Part shown: in pieces, positions 24,005 to 37,872 of the stretch
Numbering within the stretch: the first letter of the stretch is position 1
Layout of the letters: each line of letters opens with the position of its first letter
From: Chaetoderma sp. LZ-2023a
Lineage: Eukaryota; Mollusca; Caudofoveata; Chaetodermatida; Chaetodermatidae
Direction of reading: 5' to 3'
DNA: 64,000 nt
Assembly (NCBI GenBank): GCA_034401795.1
Contig: CM067370.1
Location: forward strand, 102,242,028 to 102,306,027
Notes under the pieces: generated by a model
What the model was told of the DNA's origin: nothing
Seen by the model: the letters and a program-made list of their open reading frames with translations, nothing else
The model's database searches: none
Made by a program: the position numbers and the translations under genes

Positions 24005-25877
24005 AGATGGCAGTCCTTTAAGATGGGTGGTCAAAAAATGGCAGTTCATTATGATGGCTACGTAAAAGATGGCATTTTTTTTAAGATGGGTAGCTAAAAG
24101 ATGGCAGTCCTTTAAGATGGCTGGCCAAAAGATGGCAGTCCTTTAAGATGGGTGGTCAAAAGATGGCAGTCCTTTAAGATGGGTGGCCAAAAGATGGCAG
24201 TCCTTTAACATGGGTGGCCAAATGATGGCAATCCTTTAACATGGGTGGCCAAAAGATGGCAGTCCTTTAAGATGGGTGGCCAATTGATTACAGTCCTTTA
24301 AGATGGGTGGCCAAAAGATGGCAGTCCTTTAACATGGGTGGCCAAAAGATGGCAGTCCTTAAAGATGGGTGGCCAAATGATGACAGTCCTTTAAGATGGG
24401 CGGCCAAAGGATGGCAGTACTTTAAGATGGGTGGCCAAATGATGGCAGTTCTTTAAGATGGGTGGCCAAATGATGGTAGTCCTTTAAGATGGGTGACGAA
24501 AGGATGGCAGTACTTTAAGATGGGTGGCCAAATGATGGCAGTTCTTTAAGATGGGTGGCCAAATGATGGCAGTCCTTTAAGATGGGTGACCAAAAGATGG
24601 CAGTCCTTTAAGATGGGTGGTCAAATGATGGCAGTCCTTTAAGATGAGTGGCCAAATGATGGCAGTACTTTAAGATGGGTGGCCAAATGATGGCAGTCCT
24701 TTAAGATGGGTGGTCAAATGATTACAGTCCTTTAAGATGGGTGGCCAAAAGATGGCAGTCCTTTAAGATGGGTGGCCAAAAGATGGCAGTCCTTTAAGAT
24801 GGGTGGCCAAAAGATGGCAGTCCTTTAAGATGGGTGGCCAAATGATTAGTCCTTTAGGATGGGTGGCCAAAAGATGGCAGTCCTTTAAGATGGGTGGCCA
24901 AATGATGACAGTCCTTTAAGATGGGCGGCCAAAGGATGGCAGTTCTTTAAGATGAGTGGCCAAATGATGGCAGTTCTTTAAGATGGGTGGCCAAATGATG
25001 GCAATCCTTTAAGATGGGAGGCCAAAAGATGGCAGTCCTTTAAGATGGGTGGCCAAATGATTACAGTCCTTTAAGATGGGTGGCCAACATATGGCAGTCC
25101 TTTAAGATGGGTGGCCAAAAGATGGCAGTCCTTTAAGATGGCAGTCCCTTAAGATGGCAGTCCTTTAAGATGGGTGGCCAAAAATGGCAGTTCTTTAAGA
25201 TGGGTGGCCAAATGATTACAGTCCTTTAAGATGGGTGGCCAACATATGGCAGTCCTTTAAGATGGCAGTCCCTTAAGATGGGTGGCCAAAAGATGGCAGT
25301 CCTTTAAGATGGGTGGCCAAAAATGGCAGTTCCTTGAGACGGGTGGCCAAATGATTACAGTCCTTTAAGATGGGTGGCCAAATGATGGCAATCCTTTAAG
25401 ATGAGTGGCCAAAAGATGGCAGTCCTTTAAGATGGGTGGCCAAATGATTACAGTCCTTTAAGATGGGTGGCCAACATATGGCAGTCGTTTAAGATGGGTG
25501 GCCAAAAGATGGCAGTCCTTTAAGATGGGTGGCCAAAAGATGGCACTCCTTTAAGATGGGTGGCCAAAAGATGGCAGTCCCTTAAGATGGGTGGCCAAAA
25601 GATGGCAGTCCTTTAAGATGGGTGGCCAAAAATGGCAGTCCTTTAAGATGGGTGGTCAAATGATGGCAGCCCTTTAAGATGGCAGGCCAAACGATGTCAG
25701 TCCTTTAAGATGAGTGGCCAAATGATGGCAGTTCTTTTAGATGGGTGGCCAAATGATGGCATTCATTTAAGATGGGTGGGCAAAAGATGGCAGTTCTTTA
25801 AGGTGGGTGGCTAAAAGATGGCAGTTCTTCAAGCTGGGTGGGCAAATGACAGCAGTCCTTTAAGATGGGTGACACAT
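24005..25877 (+). repeat. 31-bp satellite, part of 3,042-bp unit
   Basis: 1,873 bp with the same variant order and T8 run as the preceding blocks. Confidence 0.97.
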
Positions 25878-27046
25878 GATGGTATAATTTTGAAAACAGT
25901 AGTGCTGGAAGAGGACTGATGAAACATGTGTATATGTGAAAGATTCTAAGCAATCAAGGTTTCCAAAGTTCTACGCTAAAAAAATCAATAAAACAGGAGC
26001 TCCGCAAATGGCGCATAATACCTCGCCATAATGACAAACCAATGAATGAGAGCTATCAGAAAGTAGCGATTTCTTCCTCAAACCTAGATTTCTTATGAAG
26101 TTTCAACGCCATCCGCTAAACGGTCTAGAGTTATCGTCCAGAAACCAATTTTCATGATGGCCACTGGTGGCTGGCATCCATATTGGATTTCAGATCATTT
26201 TCTATTTCGATAGGTTTCCTCCTCAGAGGTAGTCCAGTCATCCTATGACGCTGCAAAGCGATACGCTAAACGGAAATGGAATTATCATTCAGAAACCGAT
26301 TTTCAAGATGGCCACCAATGGTTGGCGGCCATATTGGATTTAGGATCATCTTCGATTTCGATAACTTTATTCCTCAGACCTAGTGAAGTCATCCTATGTT
26401 TCAAAGCAGTCCAACGAACAGTAATTGAATCACCAGAAAACTTTCAAGGTGGCTGCCCTTGGCTCACTGGCATCTTGAATTTCGGATTAAATTGTCGATT
26501 TCGATAGGTTTCTTATCCACACCTAGTCCAAGAACCCTATGAAGTTTCAAAGTGATCTGATAAACTTTAGCGGAGCTCTCATGCAGAAACTAATTATCAA
26601 GATGGCCCCCAGTGGTTGGTGGCCATATTGAATTTCGGATCATTGTCAATTTTGAGATTTCTTCTCCAGACCTAGTCCAAGAACCCTATGAAGTTTCAAA
26701 GCCCACCAATCTGCACAGATGGCGCCATTACATAATACACTGCCATTGTTTGGTAGGGTATAAAGATGTCAATATCTAGCTTTATAAGATGTTATTATTA
26801 CCCATTTTATTGGTTGATTATTATGTAATTAAATTATTGGTCTTCATTGTTATTTTTTTAAGATCTGTGGTGTGGAATGATAATGAAACTGTTTTCATTA
26901 TAAATCAGCGCTTTCTCATACATGTAAATTTTTCAGCAGAGTTGTTCTGCGTTGGATCTTTGTTAAATCATAGAAAGCTCTACCGATCCTAAATCAGTTC
27001 AAGATGTTTGATATGAATTATATAAAACCATTAGATTACATGTACA
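25878..27046 (+). repeat. 1.17-kb segment copy C5
   Basis: 1,169 bp, exactly 3,042 bp after C4, with the same AAGGTTTCC variant. Confidence 0.97.
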
Positions 27047-28917
27047 AGATGGCAGTCCTTTAAGATGGGTGGTCAAAAAATGGCAGTTCATTATGATGGC
27101 TACGTAAAAGATGGCATTTTTTAAGATGGGTAGCTAAAAGATGGCAGTCCTTTAAGATGGCTGGCCAAAAGATGGCAGTCCTTTAAGATGGGTGGTCAAA
27201 AGATGGCAGTCCTTTAAGATGGGTGGCCAAAAGATGGCAGTCCTTTAACATGGGTGGCCAAATGATGGCAATCCTTTAACATGGGTGGCCAAAAGATGGC
27301 AGTCCTTTAAGATGGGTGGCCAATTGATTACAGTCCTTTAAGATGGGTGGCCAAAAGATGGCAGTCCTTTAACATGGGTGGCCAAAAGATGGCAGTCCTT
27401 AAAGATGGGTGGCCAAATGATGGTAGTTCTTTAAGATGGGTGGCCAAATGATGGTAGTCCTTTAAGATGGGTGACGAAAGGATGGCAGTACTTTAAGATG
27501 GGTGGCCAAATGATGGCAGTTCTTTAAGATGGGTGGCCAAATGATGGCAGTCCTTTAAGATGGGTGACCAAAAGATGGCAGTCCTTTAAGATGGGTGGTC
27601 AAATGATGGCAGTCCTTTAAGATGAGTGGCCAAATGATGGCAGTCCTTTAAGATGGGTGGTCAAATGATGGCAGTCCTTTAAGATGAGTGGCCAAATGAT
27701 GGCAGTACTTTAAGATGGGTGGCCAAATGATGGCAGTCCTTTAAGATGGGTGGTCAAATGATTACAGTCCTTTAAGATGGGTGGCCAAAAGATGGCAGTC
27801 CTTTAAGATGGGTGGCCTAAAGATGGCAGTCCTTTAAGATGGGTGGCCAAAAGATGGCAGTCCTTTAAGATGGGTGGCCAAATGATTAGTCCTTTAGGAT
27901 GGGTGGCCAAAAGATGGCAGTCCTTTAAGATGGGTGGCCAAATGATGACAGTCCTTTAAGATGGGCGGCCAAAGGATGGCAGTTCTTTAAGATGAGTGGC
28001 CAAATGATGGCAGTTCTTTAAGATGGGTGGCCAAATGATGGCAATCCTTTAAGATGGGAGGCCAAAAGATGGCAGTCCTTTAAGATGGGTGGCCAAATGA
28101 TTACAGTCCTTTAAGATGGGTGGCCAACATATGGCAGTCCTTTAAGATGGGTGGCCAAAAGATGGCAGTCCTTTAAGATGGCAGTCCCTTAAGATGGCAG
28201 TCCTTTAAGATGGGTGGCCAAAAATGGCAGTTCTTTAAGATGGGTGGCCAAATGATTACAGTCCTTTAAGATGGGTGGCCAACATATGGCAGTCCTTTAA
28301 GATGGCAGTCCCTTAAGATGGGTGGCCAAAAGATGGCAGTCCTTTAAGATGGGTGGCCACAAATGGCAGTTCCTTGAGACGGGTGGCCAAATGATTACAG
28401 TCCTTTAAGATGGGTGGCCAAATGATGGCAATCCTTTAAGATGAGTGGCCAAAAGATGGCAGTCCTTTAAGATGGGTGGCCAAATGATTACAGTCCTTTA
28501 AGATGGGTGGCCAACATATGGCAGTCGTTTAAGATGGGTGGCCAAAAGATGGCAGTCCTTTAAGATGGGTGGCCAAAAGATGGCACTCCTTTAAGATGGG
28601 TGGCCAAAAGATGGCAGTCCCTTAAGATGGGTGGCCAAAAGATGGCAGTCCTTTAAGATGGGTGGCCAAAAATGGCAGTCCTTTAAGATGGGTGGTCAAA
28701 TGATGGCAGCCCTTTAAGATGGCAGGCCAAACGATGTCAGTCCTTTAAGATGAGTGGCCAAATGATGGCAGTTCTTTTAGATGGGTGGCCAAATGATGGC
28801 ATTCATTTAAGATGGGTGGGCAAAAGATGGCAGTTCTTTAAGGTGGGTGGCTAAAAGATGGCAGTTCTTCAAGCTGGGTGGGCAAATGACAGCAGTCCTT
28901 TAAGATGGGTGACACAT
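27047..28917 (+). repeat. 31-bp satellite, part of 3,040-bp unit
   Basis: 1,871 bp. The T8 run is T6 here, which accounts for the 2-bp shortening. A monomer pair near 27411-27470 is replaced and another near 27625-27690 duplicated, with no net length change. Confidence 0.95.
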
Positions 28918-30086
28918 GATGGTATAATTTTGAAAACAGTAGTGCTGGAAGAGGACTGATGAAACATGTGTATATGTGAAAGATTCTAAGCAATCAAGGT
29001 TTCCAAAGTTCTACGCTAAAAAAATCAATAAAACAGGAGCTCCGCAAATGGCGCATAATACCACGCCATAATGACAAACCAATGAATGAGAGCTATCAGA
29101 AAGTAGCGATTTCTTCCTCAAACCTAGATTTCTTATGAAGTTTCAACGCCATCCGCTAAACGGTCTAGAGTTATCGTCCAGAAACCAATTTTCATGATGG
29201 CCACTGGTGGCTGGCATCCATATTGGATTTCAGATCATTTTCTATTTCGATAGGTTTCCTCCTCAGAGGTAGTCCAGTCATCCTATGACGCTGCAAAGCG
29301 ATACGCTAAACGGAAATGGAATTATCATTCAGAAACCGATTTTCAAGATGGCCACCAATGGTTGGCGGCCATATTGGATTTAGGATCATCTTCGATTTCG
29401 ATAACTTTATTCCTCAGACCTAGTGAAGTCATCCTATGTTTCAAAGCAGTCCAACGAACAGTAATTGAATCACCAGAAAACTTTCAAGGTGGCTGCCCTT
29501 GGCTCACTGGCATCTTGAATTTCGGATTAAATTGTCGATTTCGATAGGTTTCTTATCCACACCTAGTCCAAGAACCCTATGAAGTTTCAAAGTGATCTGA
29601 TAAACTTTAGCGGAGCTCTCATGCAGAAACTAATTATCAAGATGGCCCCCAGTGGTTGGTGGCCATATTGAATTTCGGATCATTGTCAATTTTGAGATTT
29701 CTTCTCCAGACCTAGTCCAAGAACCCTATGAAGTTTCAAAGCCCACCAATCTGCACAGATGGCGCCATTACATAATACACTGCCATTGTTTGGTAGGGTA
29801 TAAAGATGTCAATATCTAGCTTTATAAGATGTTATTATTACCCATTTTATTGGTTGATTATTATGTAATTAAATTATTGGTCTTCATTGTTATTTTTTTA
29901 AGATCTGTGGTGTGGAATGATAATGAAACTGTTTTCATTATAAATCAGCGCTTTCTCATACATGTAAATTTTTCAGCAGAGTTGTTCTGCGTTGGATCTT
30001 TGTTAAATCATAGAAAGCTCTACCGATCCTAAATCAGTTCAAGATGTTTGATATGAATTATATAAAACCATTAGATTACATGTACA
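28918..30086 (+). repeat. 1.17-kb segment copy C6
   Basis: 1,169 bp, with a private variant ACCACGCCATAATG near 29060. Confidence 0.97.
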
Positions 30087-32268
30087 AGATGGCAGTCCTT
30101 TAAGATGGGTGGTCAAAAAATGGCAGTTCATTATGATGGCTACGTAAAAGATGGCATTTTTTTAAGATGGGTAGCTAAAAGATGGCAGTCCTTTAAGATG
30201 GCTGGCCAAAAGATGGCAGTCCTTTAAGATGGGTGGTCAAAAGATGGCAGTCCTTTAAGATGGGTGGCCAAAAGATGGCAGTCCTTTAACATGGGTGGCC
30301 AAATGATGGCAATCCTTTAACATGGGTGGCCAAAAGATGGCAGTCCTTTAAGATGGGTGGCCAATTGATTACAGTCCTTTAAGATGGGTGGCCAAAAGAT
30401 GGCAGTCCTTTAACATGGGTGGCCAAAAGATGGCAGTCCTTAAAGATGGGTGGCCAAATGATGACAGTCCTTTAAGATGGGCGGCCAAAGGATGGCAGTA
30501 CTTTAAGATGGGTGGCCAAATGATGGCAGTTCTTTAAGATGGGTGGCCAAATGATGGTAGTCCTTTAAGATGGGTGACGAAAGGATGGCAGTACTTTAAG
30601 ATGGGTGGCCAAATGATGGCAGTTCTTTAAGATGGGTGGCCAAATGATGGCAGTCCTTTAAGATGGGTGACCAAAAGATGGCAGTCCTTTAAGATGGGTG
30701 GTCAAATGATGGCAGTCCTTTAAGATGAGTGGCCAAATGATGGCAGTACTTTAAGATGGGTGGCCAAATGATGGCAGTCCTTTAAGATGGGCGGCCAAAG
30801 GATGGCAGTACTTTAAGATGGGTGGCCAAATGATGGCAGTTCTTTAAGATGGGTGGCCAAATGATGGTAGTCCTTTAAGATGGGTGACGAAAGGATGGCA
30901 GTACTTTAAGATGGGTGGCCAAATGATGGCAGTCCTTTAAGATGGGTGGCCAAATGATGGCAGTCCTTTAAGATGGGTGACCAAAAGATGGCAGTCCTTT
31001 AAGATGGGTGGTCAAATGATGGCAGTCCTTTAAGATGAGTGGCCAAATGATGGCAGTACTTTAAGATGGGTGGCCAAATGATGGCAGTCCTTTAAGAGGG
31101 GTGGTCAAATGATTACAGTCCTTTAAGATGGGTGGCCAAAAGATGGCAGTCCTTTAAGATGGGTGGCCAAAAGATGGCAGTCCTTTAAGATGGGTGGCCA
31201 AAAGATGGCAGTCCTTTAAGATGGGTGGCCAAATGATTAGTCCTTTAGGATGGGTGGCCAAAAGATGGCAGTCCTTTAAGATGGGTGGCCAAATGATGAC
31301 AGTCCTTTAAGATGGGCGGCCAAAGGATGGCAGTTCTTTAAGATGAGTGGCCAAATGATGGCAGTTCTTTAAGATGGGTGGCCAAATGATGGCAATCCTT
31401 TAAGATGGGAGGCCAAAAGATGGCAGTCCTTTAAGATGGGTGGCCAAATGATTACAGTCCTTTAAGATGGGTGGCCAACATATGGCAGTCCTTTAAGATG
31501 GGTGGCCAAAAGATGGCAGTCCTTTAAGATGGCAGTCCCTTAAGATGGCAGTCCTTTAAGATGGGTGGCCAAAAATGGCAGTTCTTTAAGATGGGTGGCC
31601 AAATGATTACAGTCCTTTAAGATGGGTGGCCAACATATGGCAGTCCTTTAAGATGGCAGTCCCTTAAGATGGGTGGCCAAAAGATGGCAGTCCTTTAAGA
31701 TGGGTGGCCAAAAATGGCAGTTCCTTGAGACGGGTGGCCAAATGATTACAGTCCTTTAAGATGGGTGGCCAAATGATGGCAATCCTTTAAGATGAGTGGC
31801 CAAAAGATGGCAGTCCTTTAAGATGGGTGGCCAAATGATTACAGTCCTTTAAGATGGGTGGCCAACATATGGCAGTCGTTTAAGATGGGTGGCCAAAAGA
31901 TGGCAGTCCTTTAAGATGGGTGGCCAAAAGATGGCACTCCTTTAAGATGGGTGGCCAAAAGATGGCAGTCCCTTAAGATGGGTGGCCAAAAGATGGCAGT
32001 CCTTTAAGATGGGTGGCCAAAAATGGCAGTCCTTTAAGATGGGTGGTCAAATGATGGCAGCCCTTTAAGATGGCAGGCCAAACGATGTCAGTCCTTTAAG
32101 ATGAGTGGCCAAATGATGGCAGTTCTTTTAGATGGGTGGCCAAATGATGGCATTCATTTAAGATGGGTGGGCAAAAGATGGCAGTTCTTTAAGGTGGGTG
32201 GCTAAAAGATGGCAGTTCTTCAAGCTGGGTGGGCAAATGACAGCAGTCCTTTAAGATGGGTGACACAT
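30087..32268 (+). repeat. 31-bp satellite with an extra 310-bp block
   Basis: 2,182 bp. A 10-monomer (310-bp) block starting GATGGGCGGCCAAAGG is present twice in tandem (about 30476 and 30786). The T run is T7, so the unit is 3,041+310=3,351 bp. Confidence 0.95.
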
Positions 32269-33437
32269 GATGGTATAATTTTGAAAACAGTAGTGCTGGA
32301 AGAGGACTGATGAAACATGTGTATATGTGAAAGATTCTAAGCAATCAAGGTTTCCAAAGTTCTACGCTAAAAAAATCAATAAAACAGGAGCTCCGCAAAT
32401 GGCGCATAATACCTCGCCATAATGACAAACCAATGAATGAGAGCTATCAGAAAGTAGCGATTTCTTCCTCAAACCTAGATTTCTTATGAAGTTTCAACGC
32501 CATCCGCTAAACGGTCTAGAGTTATCGTCCAGAAACCAATTTTCATGATGGCCACTGGTGGCTGGCATCCATATTGGATTTCAGATCATTTTCTATTTCG
32601 ATAGGTTTCCTCCTCAGAGGTAGTCCAGTCATCCTATGACGCTGCAAAGCGATACGCTAAACGGAAATGGAATTATCATTCAGAAACCGATTTTCAAGAT
32701 GGCCACCAATGGTTGGCGGCCATATTGGATTTAGGATCATCTTCGATTTCGATAACTTTATTCCTCAGACCTAGTGAAGTCATCCTATGTTTCAAAGCAG
32801 TCCAACGAACAGTAATTGAATCACCAGAAAACTTTCAAGGTGGCTGCCCTTGGCTCACTGGCATCTTGAATTTCGGATTAAATTGTCGATTTCGATAGGT
32901 TTCTTATCCACACCTAGTCCAAGAACCCTATGAAGTTTCAAAGTGATCTGATAAACTTTAGCGGAGCTCTCATGCAGAAACTAATTATCAAGATGGCCCC
33001 CAGTGGTTGGTGGCCATATTGAATTTCGGATCATTGTCAATTTTGAGATTTCTTCTCCAGACCTAGTCCAAGAACCCTATGAAGTTTCAAAGCCCACCAA
33101 TCTGCACAGATGGCGCCATTACATAATACACTGCCATTGTTTGGTAGGGTATAAAGATGTCAATATCTAGCTTTATAAGATGTTATTATTACCCATTTTA
33201 TTGGTTGATTATTATGTAATTAAATTATTGGTCTTCATTGTTATTTTTTTAAGATCTGTGGTGTGGAATGATAATGAAACTGTTTTCATTATAAATCAGC
33301 GCTTTCTCATACATGTAAATTTTTCAGCAGAGTTGTTCTGCGTTGGATCTTTGTTAAATCATAGAAAGCTCTACCGATCCTAAATCAGTTCAAGATGTTT
33401 GATATGAATTATATAAAACCATTAGATTACATGTACA
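32269..33437 (+). repeat. 1.17-kb segment copy C7
   Basis: 1,169 bp, carrying the AAGGTTTCC and GACACATG variants. Confidence 0.97.
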
Positions 33438-36400
33438 AGATGGCAGTCCTTTAAGATGGGTGGTCAAAAAATGGCAGTTCATTATGATGGCTACGTAAAA
33501 GATGGCATTTTTTTAAGATGGGTAGCTAAAAGATGGCAGTCCTTTAAGATGGCTGGCCAAAAGATGGCAGTCCTTTAAGATGGGTGGTCAAAAGATGGCA
33601 GTCCTTTAAGATGGGTGGCCAAAAGATGGCAGTCCTTTAACATGGGTGGCCAAATGATGGCAATCCTTTAACATGGGTGGCCAAAAGATGGCAGTCCTTT
33701 AAGATGGGTGGCCAATTGATTACAGTCCTTTAAGATGGGTGGCCAAAAGATGGCAGTCCTTTAACATGGGTGGCCAAAAGATGGCAGTCCTTAAAGATGG
33801 GTGGCCAAATGATGACAGTCCTTTAAGATGGGCGGCCAAAGGATGGCAGTACTTTAAGATGGGTGGCCAAATGATGGCAGTTCTTTAAGATGGGTGGCCA
33901 AATGATGGTAGTCCTTTAAGATGGGTGACGAAAGGATGGCAGTACTTTAAGATGGGTGGCCAAATGATGGCAGTTCTTTAAGATGGGTGGCCAAATGATG
34001 GCAGTCCTTTAAGATGGGTGACCAAAAGATGGCAGTCCTTTAAGATGGGTGGTCAAATGATGGCAGTCCTTTAAGATGAGTGGCCAAATGATGGCAGTAC
34101 TTTAAGATGGGTGGCCAAATGATGGCAGTCCTTTAAGATGGGCGGCCAAAGGATGGCAGTACTTTAAGATGGGTGGCCAAATGATGGCAGTTCTTTAAGA
34201 TGGGTGGCCAAATGATGGTAGTCCTTTAAGATGGGTGACGAAAGGATGGCAGTACTTTAAGATGGGTGGCCAAATGATGGCAGTTCTTTAAGATGGGTGG
34301 CCAAATGATGGCAGTCCTTTAAGATGGGTGACCAAAAGATGGCAGTCCTTTAAGATGGGTGGTCAAATGATGGCAGTCCTTTAAGATGAGTGGCCAAATG
34401 ATGGCAGTACTTTAAGATGGGTGGCCAAATGATGGCAGTCCTTTAAGAGGGGTGGTCAAATGATTACAGTCCTTTAAGATGGGTGGCCAAAAGATGGCAG
34501 TCCTTTAAGATGGGTGGCCAAAAGATGGCAGTCCTTTAAGATGGGTGGCCAAAAGATGGCAGTCCTTTAAGATGGGTGGCCAAATGATTAGTCCTTTAGG
34601 ATGGGTGGCCAAAAGATGGCAGTCCTTTAAGATGGGTGGCCAAATGATGACAGTCCTTTAAGATGGGCGGCCAAAGGATGGCAGTTCTTTAAGATGAGTG
34701 GCCAAATGATGGCAGTTCTTTAAGATGGGTGGCCAAATGATGGCAATCCTTTAAGATGGGAGGCCAAAAGATGGCAGTCCTTTAAGATGGGTGGCCAAAT
34801 GATTACAGTCCTTTAAGATGGGTGGCCAACATATGGCAGTCCTTTAAGATGGGTGGCCAAAAGATGGCAGTCCTTTAAGATGGCAGTCCCTTAAGATGGC
34901 AGTCCTTTAAGATGGGCGGCCAAAGGATGGCAGTACTTTAAGATGGGTGGCCAAATGATGGCAGTTCTTTAAGATGGGTGGCCAAATGATGGTAGTCCTT
35001 TAAGATGGGTGACGAAAGGATGGCAGTACTTTAAGATGGGTGGCCAAATGATGGCAGTTCTTTAAGATGGGTGGCCAAATGATGGCAGTCCTTTAAGATG
35101 GGTGACCAAAAGATGGCAGTCCTTTAAGATGGGTGGTCAAATGATGGCAGTCCTTTAAGATGAGTGGCCAAATGATGGCAGTACTTTAAGATGGGTGGCC
35201 AAATGATGGCAGTCCTTTAAGATGGGCGGCCAAAGGATGGCAGTACTTTAAGATGGGTGGCCAAATGATGGCAGTTCTTTAAGATGGGTGGCCAAATGAT
35301 GGTAGTCCTTTAAGATGGGTGACGAAAGGATGGCAGTACTTTAAGATGGGTGGCCAAATGATGGCAGTTCTTTAAGATGGGTGGCCAAATGATGGCAGTC
35401 CTTTAAGATGGGTGACCAAAAGATGGCAGTCCTTTAAGATGGGTGGTCAAATGATGGCAGTCCTTTAAGATGAGTGGCCAAATGATGGCAGTACTTTAAG
35501 ATGGGTGGCCAAATGATGGCAGTCCTTTAAGAGGGGTGGTCAAATGATTACAGTCCTTTAAGATGGGTGGCCAAAAGATGGCAGTCCTTTAAGATGGGTG
35601 GCCAAAAGATGGCAGTCCTTTAAGATGGGTGGCCAAAAGATGGCAGTCCTTTAAGATGGGTGGCCAAATGATTAGTCCTTTAGGATGGGTGGCCAAAAGA
35701 TGGCAGTCCTTTAAGATGGGTGGCCAAATGATGACAGTCCTTTAAGATGGGCGGCCAAAGGATGGCAGTTCTTTAAGATGAGTGGCCAAATGATGGCAGT
35801 TCTTTAAGATGGGTGGCCAAATGATGGCAATCCTTTAAGATGGGAGGCCAAAAGATGGCAGTCCTTTAAGATGGGTGGCCAAATGATTACAGTCCTTTAA
35901 GATGGGTGGCCAACATATGGCAGTCCTTTAAGATGGGTGGCCAAAAGATGGCAGTCCTTTAAGATGGCAGTCCCTTAAGATGGCAGTCCTTTAAGATGGG
36001 TGGCCAAAAATGGCAGTTCTTTAAGATGGGTGGCCAAATGATTACAGTCCTTTAAGATGGGTGGCCAACATATGGCAGTCCTTTAAGATGGCAGTCCCTT
36101 AAGATGGGTGGCCAAAAGATGGCAGTCCTTTAAGATGGGTGGCCAAAAATGGCAGTTCCTTGAGACGGGTGGCCAAATGATTACAGTCCTTTAAGATGGG
36201 TGGCCAAATGATGGCAATCCTTTAAGATGAGTGGCCAAAAGATGGCAGTCCTTTAAGATGGGTGGCCAAATGATTACAGTCCTTTAAGATGGGTGGCCAA
36301 CATATGGCAGTCGTTTAAGATGGGTGGCCAAAAGATGGCAGTCCTTTAAGATGGGTGGCCAAAAGATGGCACTCCTTTAAGATGGGTGGCCAAAAGATGG

Positions 36401-36702
36401 CAGTCCCTTAAGATGGGTGGCCAAAAGATGGCAGTCCTTTAAGATGGGTGGCCAAAAATGGCAGTCCTTTAAGATGGGTGGTCAAATGATGGCAGCCCTT
36501 TAAGATGGCAGGCCAAACGATGTCAGTCCTTTAAGATGAGTGGCCAAATGATGGCAGTTCTTTTAGATGGGTGGCCAAATGATGGCATTCATTTAAGATG
36601 GGTGGGCAAAAGATGGCAGTTCTTTAAGGTGGGTGGCTAAAAGATGGCAGTTCTTCAAGCTGGGTGGGCAAATGACAGCAGTCCTTTAAGATGGGTGACA
36701 CA
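33438..36702 (+). repeat. 31-bp satellite with 310-bp and 1,084-bp duplications
   Basis: 3,265 bp. The block start GATGGGCGGCCAAAGG occurs at 33827, 34137, 34911 and 35221. That is two 310-bp steps and a 1,084-bp (35 monomers minus 1 bp) duplication. The private variant TTTAAGAGGGGTGG recurs 1,084 bp apart (34441, 35525). Unit length is 3,041+310+1,084=4,435 bp. Confidence 0.95.
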
Positions 36703-36703
36703 T

Positions 36704-37872
36704 GATGGTATAATTTTGAAAACAGTAGTGCTGGAAGAGGACTGATGAAACATGTGTATATGTGAAAGATTCTAAGCAATCAAGGTTTCCAAAGTTCTAC
36801 GCTAAAAAAATCAATAAAACAGGAGCTCCGCAAATGGCGCATAATACCTCGCCATAATGACAAACCAATGAATGAGAGCTATCAGAAAGTAGCGATTTCT
36901 TCCTCAAACCTAGATTTCTTATGAAGTTTCAACGCCATCCGCTAAACGGTCTAGAGTTATCGTCCAGAAACCAATTTTCATGATGGCCACTGGTGGCTGG
37001 CATCCATATTGGATTTCAGATCATTTTCTATTTCGATAGGTTTCCTCCTCAGAGGTAGTCCAGTCATCCTATGACGCTGCAAAGCGATACGCTAAACGGA
37101 AATGGAATTATCATTCAGAAACCGATTTTCAAGATGGCCACCAATGGTTGGCGGCCATATTGGATTTAGGATCATCTTCGATTTCGATAACTTTATTCCT
37201 CAGACCTAGTGAAGTCATCCTATGTTTCAAAGCAGTCCAACGAACAGTAATTGAATCACCAGAAAACTTTCAAGGTGGCTGCCCTTGGCTCACTGGCATC
37301 TTGAATTTCGGATTAAATTGTCGATTTCGATAGGTTTCTTATCCACACCTAGTCCAAGAACCCTATGAAGTTTCAAAGTGATCTGATAAACTTTAGCGGA
37401 GCTCTCATGCAGAAACTAATTATCAAGATGGCCCCCAGTGGTTGGTGGCCATATTGAATTTCGGATCATTGTCAATTTTGAGATTTCTTCTCCAGACCTA
37501 GTCCAAGAACCCTATGAAGTTTCAAAGCCCACCAATCTGCACAGATGGCGCCATTACATAATACACTGCCATTGTTTGGTAGGGTATAAAGATGTCAATA
37601 TCTAGCTTTATAAGATGTTATTATTACCCATTTTATTGGTTGATTATTATGTAATTAAATTATTGGTCTTCATTGTTATTTTTTTAAGATCTGTGGTGTG
37701 GAATGATAATGAAACTGTTTTCATTATAAATCAGCGCTTTCTCATACATGTAAATTTTTCAGCAGAGTTGTTCTGCGTTGGATCTTTGTTAAATCATAGA
37801 AAGCTCTACCGATCCTAAATCAGTTCAAGATGTTTGATATGAATTATATAAAACCATTAGATTACATGTACA
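36704..37872 (+). repeat. 1.17-kb segment copy C8
   Basis: 1,169 bp, of the same derived subtype as C4-C9. Confidence 0.97.
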
